Assembly (NCBI GenBank): GCA_964584755.1
Contig: CAZPAV010000070.1
Location: forward strand, 1 to 9,691
Length of the DNA: 9,691 bases
From: CAZPAV01 sp964584755
GTDB taxonomy: Bacteria > Actinomycetota > Acidimicrobiia > Spongiisociales > UBA5794
Direction: 5' to 3'
The notes under the pieces were generated by a model, which worked only from the letters and a program-made list of their open reading frames with translations, did no database searches and had not been told where the DNA came from. The translations under genes were made by a program, and so were the position numbers. Numbering within the stretch: the first letter of the stretch is position 1; every line of letters begins with the position of its first letter. Shown piece after piece: positions 1 to 5,779 of this stretch.

Positions 1-2
1 CC

Positions 3-83
3 GAATTCACGTCCCCGCTCTACGGCAACGCCTTCGAGGAGAACGACCGCAGCGTCCGGCGTAGCCGCGGCTACGTGGAGTGA
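3..83 (+). CDS. 3' end of an unrecognised gene (5' truncated by window edge)
   Basis: An open frame enters from the left edge and ends at a TGA at 81-83, giving a 26-residue tail that ends in ...RRSRGYVE. Nearly every codon ends in G or C (gaa and cgt are the exceptions), which is strongly coding-like for this genome, and the residue composition looks like real protein. No start lies in the window and the tail is too short to assign to a family. It faces the minus-strand operon end-on, so the two units converge across about 400 bases. If the junction near 800 is an assembly chimera, this gene belongs with the left-hand piece and not with the sbcC operon. Confidence 0.45.
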   Translation, partial: EFTSPLYGNAFEENDRSVRRSRGYVE

Positions 84-492
84 GTTCCTCCGTTCCACCA
101 GGTTCCGGCCGCGAAAGCCCTTTCCGTCCCGCCTTGCGAGCTTCTCGCTGATCGCCCGGCCGGGAACCCCCACGGCATGCCCCGTGGGGCCTTGGTGCGG
201 CCCCGATCATCAAGCGGACAACAGGCTGCCCTGCACCGAGACGTGGCCATGAAGCGGAGCGGCTGACGGTCGGCTCACCCGATCCCCCCACTCGCTCGGG
301 GTTCGTCAGGCGACCCGGGCACACTCCCGAGATCGGGCTCGGCGAACGATGTTCGGAGAAACGGCGCCTCGTTGCTCTCTCGCCCTCTTGGGCTCCCGCA
401 AGGCAGGCCCAGGTACGCGCATCCAGCTCGCAGCGGTGAGCCGGGCCGCCGACTGGGTGAGCGTTCCCACTGTCGCGAAGGGGTTGCTCGCT
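84..492. other. Intergenic stretch with no convincing gene
   Basis: This stretch lies between the end of the left-edge gene and the stop codon of the SbcC/M17 fusion. Open frames on both strands are low-complexity Arg/Gly/Pro/Ser translations typical of antisense GC-rich DNA, with no recognisable domain. The third-position GC signal of a real gene is absent, and no tRNA-like or rRNA-like segment is apparent. The only structure seen is the hairpin at 168-189. The stretch is visibly less GC-rich than the operon to its right. Confidence 0.55.
168..189. repeat. Inverted repeat, 8-bp stem with 6-nt loop
   Basis: CCCCACGG (168-175) pairs perfectly with CCGTGGGG (182-189) around the loop CATGCC. 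It sits 85 bases downstream of the stop codon at 81-83 and over 300 bases beyond the stop codon of the opposing gene. It could end transcription from the left-edge gene, but no T-run follows on either strand, so it is not a typical intrinsic terminator. Confidence 0.4.
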
Positions 493-813
493 CTACTCCT
501 CGGATTCGCTCGCACTCCCGGCATTGGAGTCTGCCGGATCCTCTTGTTCGTCCTCGTCCTGCTCCTCGTCCTCGCAGTGGCTGAGCGCGTCGGGGGATTC
601 GCCCCGCTCGAGGATGAACTCCAGGAGCAGCCGGGTCCCCACACCGGTGGCGCCGCGCACGTGGTAGGTGCTGGCCTTGCCCAGGTGGGTGTCGGTGCCG
701 GCGATGTCGAGATGCGCCCAGCGGCGCCCCTCGTCGATCAATCGCTCGCGGAAGACGGCTGCCAAGATGGCCTCCGGGTCTTTGCGTCCGGTGTTTGTGC
801 GGTTCGCCGCGTG
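493..813 (-). pseudogene. C-terminal fragment of an M17 leucyl aminopeptidase (PepA-like)
   Basis: The last ~105 residues of the fused frame carry the conserved end of the M17 family: NTGR then PEAILAAVF (the family's NxG-R-GAI-AA-F region), WAHLDIAG at 697-720, then GKA and RGATGVGTRLLLEFILERG, as in E. coli PepA. The metal-binding and catalytic part (the NTDAEGR motif and its Lys and Asp residues) lies upstream in the family and is absent here, so this piece alone could not be a peptidase. A 28-residue tail rich in Asp and Glu follows; it is not part of the PepA core. Codons such as aca, aaa, ttg, cat, caa, gat, aat and agt occur here but are almost absent from the SbcC part, which marks a different coding context. 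The intact gene's remainder is not in the window. Confidence 0.75.
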
Positions 814-1878
814 CCGCTCCGCGGCGCGGCGCGCCGCGGTCTCCGCCCGCTCCGCCGCGGTTCCGGCCTCCGCGCGTCGCGCCTCCGCTCGCGCCACGTC
901 CTCCCGGGCGCTCCGGGACTCCGTCTCGCTTCGCTCCAGCAACGCGACCTGTCGTGCCGCCTCGACGAGGAGCCGCTCCTCCTCGCCGAGTTCCCCGAGC
1001 GCGGCCTCCGCCGTGGCGAGGAGGCGCTCCCGCCTCGCCACCAGCTCGGCGGCGGTCTCGAGCTCGGCCTCCCCGGCCACGACCTCGGCCACGAGCTCGC
1101 CGACCCGGCGCCGCGGCGGCAGAGCGAGCCGGTCGAGCGCCTCCCGTCGCTGCCGGACCTCGGCGTCGGTCTCGCCGCTCCGGCGGATGGCGGCGTCCCA
1201 CTCCGCCACCGCCGGTGCCGCCTCCCGCAGCCGCTCCGCCCGTGCCGCGACGTCCCGACGCCGAGCCTCGAGCTCGGCGAGCCGTCCCCGCACCTCGTCG
1301 AGGCCGCCGATGGCCGGTCCCAGCTCGTCGGCGGCCCCGTTCTCCTCGTTCGCGCGTCGCCGCGCCACCTCGCGCATCCGATCCACCCGGTCGTGCCCGA
1401 AGACCCCCTTGAGGACCTGATCCCGCTCTCCCGGCCTGGCCTCGAGGAACTCGGCGAACCTCCCCTGGGCGAGGAGGACCGAACGCGTGAACGCGGCGAA
1501 GTCCAGGCCGAGGAGCTGCTCGATCCGGCGGTCCACCTCGGCCTTCATGGTGAGCCGGACCCCGCCGTCCTCGTCGGTGAGGAGGTGTTGACCGGCCCCA
1601 CGGCGCTTGAGCTGCCGCTGGACCTCCCACTCGCGACCGTCGACGCGGAACCGGAGGGTGACGGTCGCCTCCTCGGAGCGCTGGCCGATGAGCTCGGAGG
1701 TGGTACGCCCCGCCCGGGGGGTCCGGGCGTAGAGGGCGAACGCGATGGCGTCGAGGATGGACGACTTCCCCGATCCGGTAGGGCCGACGATCGCGACGAG
1801 ACGGCGCCCCCGCAGGTCGAAGACGTGCTCCCCCGCGTAGGAGCGGAAGTTGCGGAGACGCAGCTCGAGCGGTCTCAC
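493..1878 (-). CDS. sbcC: SbcC/Rad50 N-terminal ATPase half fused in frame to an M17 aminopeptidase C-terminus
   Basis: The 461-residue product starts at GTG (1876-1878), which overlaps the sbcD stop, with GGAGG at 1886-1890 as ribosome binding site. Residues 1-~165 are a clear SbcC/Rad50 N-lobe: the RNFRSY start, Walker A GPTGSGKS at 32-39, and a Q-loop LLAQGRFAEFLEARPGER with Gln138. Residues ~165-355 are Ala/Arg/Glu-rich coiled coil. Then the match stops. There is no CxxC zinc hook, no return coil, no ABC signature and no Walker B, all of which a normal SbcC (about 1000 residues or fewer in short forms) needs. Residues ~359-430 instead match the end of M17 leucyl aminopeptidase (NTGRKDPEAI, WAHLDIAG, RGATGVGTR), followed by an acidic tail. 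As written the protein cannot form the composite ATPase site of SbcCD. The identity of each half is secure; that this is a real expressed gene is doubtful, since a chimeric assembly or a recombination pseudogene would look the same. Confidence 0.8.
   Translation of the reverse strand: MRPLELRLRNFRSYAGEHVFDLRGRRLVAIVGPTGSGKSSILDAIAFALYARTPRAGRTTSELIGQRSEEATVTLRFRVDGREWEVQRQLKRRGAGQHLLTDEDGGVRLTMKAEVDRRIEQLLGLDFAAFTRSVLLAQGRFAEFLEARPGERDQVLKGVFGHDRVDRMREVARRRANEENGAADELGPAIGGLDEVRGRLAELEARRRDVAARAERLREAAPAVAEWDAAIRRSGETDAEVRQRREALDRLALPPRRRVGELVAEVVAGEAELETAAELVARRERLLATAEAALGELGEEERLLVEAARQVALLERSETESRSAREDVARAEARRAEAGTAAERAETAARRAAERHAANRTNTGRKDPEAILAAVFRERLIDEGRRWAHLDIAGTDTHLGKASTYHVRGATGVGTRLLLEFILERGESPDALSHCEDEEQDEDEQEDPADSNAGSASESEE
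795..815. other. Junction between SbcC coiled-coil and M17 aminopeptidase sequence
   Basis: On the minus strand the SbcC coiled coil ends around residues 355-358 (RRAAERHAA) and the M17 match begins at about residues 359-364 (NRTNTGR). GC content and codon use change at the same place. No inverted repeats, insertion-sequence ends or target-site duplication are visible around it. The exact breakpoint cannot be fixed to the base without an intact copy of each parent gene. Confidence 0.65.
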
Positions 1879-3050
1879 CGGCTCGCCTCCTCGAGGACCT
1901 CCCGGAAGACGGCGAGGAGCTCGTCGGGCGGCGGCGCGCCGTGTGCTTGCTCCTCGTAGACGCGGAACGCCTCCTCGAGGCCGGGGAGACGGACCACCTC
2001 GGCCGCCTCGGGGGAGCGTCGCTCCGGGGCGGAGACGGGGCGGGTTCGCACCTGAACGAGCCAGGGGAAGCGCTCCCGGGCCCGCGCCGCGAGCTCGGGG
2101 TCCGGGCCCGAGGTGATCACGGTGAGGTCCACGTAGGCGTCGTCGAGGTCGCTCCGGGCGGCGAGCTCCTCCCAGGTGCCCTCGGCGCGCACCAGCCGTC
2201 GCCCCGCGGTGACCGCCAGCGAGCGGACCGTCGCCGGGAGGCCCGGCGTGGCCTCGACGAGCACGACCCGCTTCGCCTCCCCGGCCTCACCGAAGTCGAG
2301 CTCGAGCAGCGAGCCGGCGTACTCGGCGGGGACGACGCTTCCCGGGACCTTCTGGGGCGCGTGGATGTGCCCCATGGCCACGTACTGGGGTCCCGCCGGG
2401 ATCGCCGCGGGGGAGGCCGCGTACGCCTCGCCCATGTGGAGCGTGCGCTCCCCCCGCGGGGCGCCGTGTCCCTGGACGGTGACTCCCGAGACGAGGAAGT
2501 GGGCGAGGAGGATCGTGACCGCGTCCCCCGCCGCGAGGCGCTCGGCATACTCGGCGTACCGTCCGGCGAGGGCGGCGAGACGCTCCGCGTACCGCTGATG
2601 GTCGCGACCCAGGTCCTCCCACGGAGCGACGACACGTCCGTGGCGGAGGAAGGGGAAGCAGGAGACGACGGCCCGGCCGCCCGGGGTTCGGAGGTCGAGG
2701 ACTCCACCGTCCTCGGGACGGTGGATGGCACCGACCAGCCGGACGTTCGATCGCCGCAGGAAGGGGGCGAGGGCCTCGAAGAGATCCGGCGAGTCGTGGT
2801 TTCCCGCGATGACCACGACGGGCCGGCGGCCACCGCCGGTGAGGTCCACGAGCCCCTCGAAGGCGATCTCCAACGCGTCGATGGGCGGCAGGGCGCGATC
2901 GAACAGGTCGCCGGCGTGCACGACGAGGTCGACCTCCTCCGCCGCGGCGATCGCGGCCACCTCGGCGATGGCGGCTCGCGTGTCGGCGCTGCGGTCGTGT
3001 CGACCCAGTCGCTTCCCGACGTGCCAGTCCGAGGTGTGGAGGATCTTCAC
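1875..3050 (-). CDS. sbcD: SbcD/Mre11-type DNA double-strand-break nuclease
   Basis: This 391-residue protein of typical SbcD length is the metal-dependent exonuclease/endonuclease subunit that works with SbcC on DNA ends and hairpins. All calcineurin-like phosphoesterase motifs are intact: SDWH (Asp8, His10), GDLFD (Asp48, Asp51), GNHD (83-86), His184 in LLAHFLVSG, and GHIH (227-230). The C-terminal ~130 residues form the capping and SbcC-binding region. The GTG start at 3048-3050 overlaps the herA stop as GTGA. The frame is open further upstream to 3215, but that part reads as low-complexity antisense of herA, whereas KILHTSDWH is the usual family N-terminus. No Shine-Dalgarno sequence precedes the start, so translation probably depends on reinitiation after herA. 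Its partner gene sbcC follows with another GTGA overlap but is truncated by the fusion. Confidence 0.95.
   Translation of the reverse strand: MKILHTSDWHVGKRLGRHDRSADTRAAIAEVAAIAAAEEVDLVVHAGDLFDRALPPIDALEIAFEGLVDLTGGGRRPVVVIAGNHDSPDLFEALAPFLRRSNVRLVGAIHRPEDGGVLDLRTPGGRAVVSCFPFLRHGRVVAPWEDLGRDHQRYAERLAALAGRYAEYAERLAAGDAVTILLAHFLVSGVTVQGHGAPRGERTLHMGEAYAASPAAIPAGPQYVAMGHIHAPQKVPGSVVPAEYAGSLLELDFGEAGEAKRVVLVEATPGLPATVRSLAVTAGRRLVRAEGTWEELAARSDLDDAYVDLTVITSGPDPELAARARERFPWLVQVRTRPVSAPERRSPEAAEVVRLPGLEEAFRVYEEQAHGAPPPDELLAVFREVLEEASR
1886..1890 (-). promoter_or_regulatory. Ribosome binding site GGAGG for sbcC
   Basis: GGAGG on the minus strand lies within the end of sbcD, 7 bases before the sbcC GTG. 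It fixes that start and indicates sbcC can be initiated independently as well as by coupling through the GTGA overlap. Confidence 0.65.
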
Positions 3051-4774
3051 AGGCCGGCGAACGGATCGTCCCCATCGAGGACCTCCTCCCGCCGGGTGGC
3101 CCAGGGAGGGAAGGGGAAGTCCACGACGACCGGCACGGGAACCGCGGGCTGGGAGAGCACCATCGATCCGGGTTTGAGCGATCGCGCCCGGGCCCGGGTG
3201 GCCGGCAACATCCATCCGTACTCGGCGCGTTCCGCCTCGGCGGCGTCGAGCCGTCCCGCGACACGGATCGCGGCGTTCTCCATGACCTCCGAGGCGACCC
3301 GCGACGCGGTCTGCTGGGCTCCGACGAGCAGGATGCCGAGACTGCGGCCCCGCTGGGCGATGTCGACGAGGTCGTCCTTGATCGGGCTGTGACCCTCGCG
3401 GGGCGCGTACTTGTTCAGCTCGTCGAGCACGACCACCGACAGCGGGAGACGGCGGCCCGAGGCCTCCTTCTCCCGGAACGTCTCGGCGAGGAGCGCGCCG
3501 ACGACGAAGCGTTGGGCGAGCTCGTGCAGCGCCTGGATGGCGACCACGGTGACCTGGGCGGCGCCTCGGTCGATGCGGTGGGAATCGCCGGCCCGTACGA
3601 GGCGGCCGACACGGCGCCGCGCCGCGTGGAGCCGTCGCAGGAAGGCGGCCACGGTGCCCGCCTGGGTGCGTCCCGTCCAGCGCGGATCCGGCTCCCCGTC
3701 CTCCGGATCGAGTCGCTCCTCGAGCACGGTCACGAGGTCGTGGAGGTCGCGGACGACCGTCTCGCCGGGGCGTGCCGACACCGCGGACCGCCGCGCCGCG
3801 GCGGTCTCCCCGGCCTCGGGAGCGCGCAGGACGACCGCGCCGGGCTCCCCGGCGACGTCACGGGCGTGACGTCGGAGCTGATGGCGTACCCGCTCCTCGA
3901 CGAAGGAGAGCTGGTTGCGGTAGTCGGCGGCGTCGGTGAAGAGGAAGCGGAGGAGGCCCTCGTCGACGAACTCGCGCGGCGTCCAGGTGAACGGCCGGAC
4001 GTCCTCGAGACGGCTTCCCGTGTCGGGGATGAGCTCCCCTCCACCGTCCGGTCGCGGCGGCGCCCAGAAGGCCACGGAGGGGAACGGCGCCGGCTCCACC
4101 CCGAGGGCCTGCCACACGGCGGCGTGCTCCGGCGAGAACCGGGCGTTGGGACGGTCGAGCCAGAGGAGGTCCTCACCCTTGACGTTGAACACGAGGACGC
4201 GGAGGTTCGCGGCGGCGGTCCCCACGACGTCGGCCCGACCGGTGAGCATCCGGAGGAAGAACAGGGCGAAGGACGTCTTCGTGGCGACACCCGAGATCCC
4301 ACTGATCGACATGTGGCCGCCCTTCGTCCCGTCGAAGAAGTCGAGATCCACGTGGACGGGCTCGCCGTCACGGCCCACGCCCACGGGCAGCGGCCGCGCC
4401 ATCTCGTCGACGTACAGGGCCTTGCGCCGGCTCTCGCCCGTGGCACGGACCACGACCGCCCCCGGGTCGACCGCCACCCACACCTCCGGATCGACCCGGG
4501 TCACCGCCACCCGGGCGGTACGGACCGTCTCCGCCGGCAGGATGCCCTCGACGGCGATCCGGTACGTGTCCGACTCGTACTGAGCCCCCTCGTACACCGA
4601 CTCCACCTCCGTGACCATCCCGTACGTGGTGACCCTGCCTCGCGTGGGCACCTCGGTGTGGACCGCGACGAGGTCGTCGAGCTGCAGGTAGGCGCCGTCC
4701 CCGATGAGGACCCGGAACTCCCCGGTGCTCGTGTGCTCGCTGCCGAGCACCCGGCCCACCTCTCCACCACTCAC
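3047..4774 (-). CDS. herA: HerA-like FtsK/HerA-superfamily DNA-translocating ATPase
   Basis: The 575-residue protein resembles HerA, the hexameric DNA pump that works with the nuclease NurA in resecting DNA ends. Residues 1-~95 form a beta-rich N-terminal region in the position of the HAS barrel. The ATPase core follows, with P-loop region GHMSISGISGVATKTS (153-168), Walker B VVVLDELNKYAP with Asp451 and Glu452, and the GAQQT sensor-like motif at 485-489, followed by an arginine-containing stretch (IRVAGR). It ends in FPFPPWATRREEV, a C-terminal type I associate with bacterial HerA-like ATPases. The P-loop is unusual: GISGVATKTS replaces the GxTGSGKS form, with Thr in place of the Gly before Lys166. 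The start is GTG at 4772-4774, overlapping the nurA stop, with GGAGG at 4781-4785. Its place between nurA and sbcD supports a role in end processing. The family call is firm; activity with this P-loop is not shown by sequence. Confidence 0.88.
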   Translation of the reverse strand: MSGGEVGRVLGSEHTSTGEFRVLIGDGAYLQLDDLVAVHTEVPTRGRVTTYGMVTEVESVYEGAQYESDTYRIAVEGILPAETVRTARVAVTRVDPEVWVAVDPGAVVVRATGESRRKALYVDEMARPLPVGVGRDGEPVHVDLDFFDGTKGGHMSISGISGVATKTSFALFFLRMLTGRADVVGTAAANLRVLVFNVKGEDLLWLDRPNARFSPEHAAVWQALGVEPAPFPSVAFWAPPRPDGGGELIPDTGSRLEDVRPFTWTPREFVDEGLLRFLFTDAADYRNQLSFVEERVRHQLRRHARDVAGEPGAVVLRAPEAGETAAARRSAVSARPGETVVRDLHDLVTVLEERLDPEDGEPDPRWTGRTQAGTVAAFLRRLHAARRRVGRLVRAGDSHRIDRGAAQVTVVAIQALHELAQRFVVGALLAETFREKEASGRRLPLSVVVLDELNKYAPREGHSPIKDDLVDIAQRGRSLGILLVGAQQTASRVASEVMENAAIRVAGRLDAAEAERAEYGWMLPATRARARSLKPGSMVLSQPAVPVPVVVDFPFPPWATRREEVLDGDDPFAGL

Positions 4775-5718
4775 GATCGACCTCCGGCGACGGCGCGGCG
4801 GAGCGCACGGTAGACGAACCCCGGGTCTCCGAGCCGGCGACGCAGCGCCCGCTCCAAGGCACCGATCGGGACGAGGTTCTGGGGGGCACGGGGATCGAGG
4901 TGCGAGGAGGAGGCGACCTGCGGAAGCAGGGCGGCGGTCCGATCGGCGATGCGCACCACGGTGTCGAGACCGAGGGCGGTCGCGGCCTCCACCCGGGCGA
5001 TCCCCGACCAGGCGTGGCCTCCGGCCACGTCGGCGAGTCGCAGGTACCAGGAGTATCGCGGGTACGGGGTGCCGCCGCCGATGAGGAAGAGGGGGGTCCG
5101 CTCCCCGGGGCGGAGCGCGCCGACGAGCAGCGCCGCCTCCCCCTCGAGATAGGGGACCCGGTGCGACTTGACGAATCCCACCTTCTCGGTGGCGGTGAGC
5201 TCGTTGATGGGACCGTCGGCGACGACGAAGACGCCCTCGCCGGCGAGTCGCTCGGCCAGCACCGCCTCCGCCCGGCGCATGAGGGAGTGGAATCGCGCCA
5301 CGAGCTCGCCGGGGTCCCGTCCCGGAGTCGACTCGACCCGGTACCGGAGGGCCGGGTCGACGAAGGGGAACGGTACGGTCCGCCCGTCGCCGAAGACCGC
5401 GACCCGCTCGATGCGCGCCTCACGCACCTCGGAGCGTCCCACGCGGCGATCCCAGGTCACCGCACCCACCGCGTACGTGCCGCAGAGCCCGGCGACCGGA
5501 CCGCCCGCGTCCTCGAGGGTCAGCCGGGCGTCGACCCGCCGCACACCGTCGACGAAGGCGACGAGCATCGTCCCGTCGTCCACCCCGGGTCGGGGCGACC
5601 ACGCCCCCGGGGCGACCTCCACCGCCGGATCGACGTGCCGGTCCTCCCCGAGCGCGTCGTCCATCTCGAACGGGCTGCCGTATCCCGGCGCCCACCCCTC
5701 GACGAAGACCTCGACCAT
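4771..5718 (-). CDS. nurA: NurA-like 5'-3' nuclease, partner of HerA
   Basis: This 315-residue protein fits the NurA family, an RNase H-like metal-dependent nuclease that forms a complex with HerA. Visible family features are the strand with LVAFVDGVRR (Asp57), FVVADGPI (Asp168), GFVKSHRVPYL (Lys184), YLRLAD (Asp230) and a C-terminal HLDPRAPQNLVPIGALE segment. It is the first gene of the minus-strand operon and overlaps herA by GTGA at 4771-4774. Two in-frame ATGs are close together, at 5727-5725 and 5718-5716. The second is preferred because a TACCAT box lies 7 bases upstream of it and neither has a Shine-Dalgarno sequence; the first would add three residues. Similarity to NurA is typically low across the family, so the call rests on these motifs together with the adjacent herA. 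Confidence 0.85.
   Translation of the reverse strand: MVEVFVEGWAPGYGSPFEMDDALGEDRHVDPAVEVAPGAWSPRPGVDDGTMLVAFVDGVRRVDARLTLEDAGGPVAGLCGTYAVGAVTWDRRVGRSEVREARIERVAVFGDGRTVPFPFVDPALRYRVESTPGRDPGELVARFHSLMRRAEAVLAERLAGEGVFVVADGPINELTATEKVGFVKSHRVPYLEGEAALLVGALRPGERTPLFLIGGGTPYPRYSWYLRLADVAGGHAWSGIARVEAATALGLDTVVRIADRTAALLPQVASSSHLDPRAPQNLVPIGALERALRRRLGDPGFVYRALRRAVAGGRS
4781..4785 (-). promoter_or_regulatory. Ribosome binding site GGAGG for herA
   Basis: GGAGG on the minus strand is 6 bases before the herA GTG and lies inside the last codons of nurA. It supports the GTG start at 4774. Confidence 0.65.
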
Positions 5719-5725
5719 GGCGCGC

Positions 5726-5731
5726 ATGGTA
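5726..5731 (-). promoter_or_regulatory. Putative -10 box for a leaderless nurA-operon mRNA
   Basis: On the minus strand the hexamer TACCAT (TANNNT form) ends 7 bases before the ATG at 5718. No purine-rich Shine-Dalgarno sequence precedes that ATG. This geometry places the transcription start at or next to the A of the start codon. No convincing -35 hexamer is seen. The box overlaps the alternative upstream ATG, which argues against that start. Confidence 0.4.
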
Positions 5732-5767
5732 CCGGTGGGGGGTGACGGGAACCGGGGCGCTCGCCGG

Positions 5768-5773
5768 TAAGGT
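5768..5773 (+). promoter_or_regulatory. Putative -10 box for a leaderless mRNA of the PLP-enzyme gene
   Basis: TAAGGT lies exactly 6 bases before the ATG at 5780, so initiation would fall on the A of the start codon, and there is no Shine-Dalgarno sequence. A weak -35-like GTGACG occurs at 5742-5747, with a longer than ideal spacer of 20 bases. Only 61 bases separate this start codon from the divergent nurA start. Confidence 0.45.
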
Positions 5774-5779
5774 CCGGCC

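Noticed and set aside
168..189. Hairpin considered as an intrinsic terminator or attachment site
   Set aside because: No T-run follows on either strand, and no second copy or integrase gene is present; recorded only as an inverted repeat.
700..900. Mobile element as cause of the SbcC/M17 fusion
   Set aside because: No transposase frame, terminal inverted repeats or target-site duplication are visible around the junction.
349..1959. Long plus-strand open frame (536 codons) opposite sbcC
   Set aside because: It is the antisense of a GC-rich coiled-coil gene; its translation is low-complexity and has no domain, while the minus strand carries clear Rad50 and M17 motifs.
3051..3215. N-terminal extension of sbcD up to 3215
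   Set aside because: The extra 55 residues are antisense-like Pro/Arg/Gly sequence inside herA; VKILHTSDWH at the GTG of 3050 is the normal family start and gives the GTGA overlap.
1941..3392. Long plus-strand open frame (483 codons) opposite sbcD and herA
   Set aside because: It crosses two real genes in antisense, has Gly/Asp/Arg/Glu-rich shadow composition and contains no motif.
3047..5718. HerA-NurA as part of a phage-defence island
   Set aside because: No SIR2, DUF4297, methylase, toxin or other defence genes flank the pair; linkage to sbcCD and to metabolic genes favours a housekeeping repair role.
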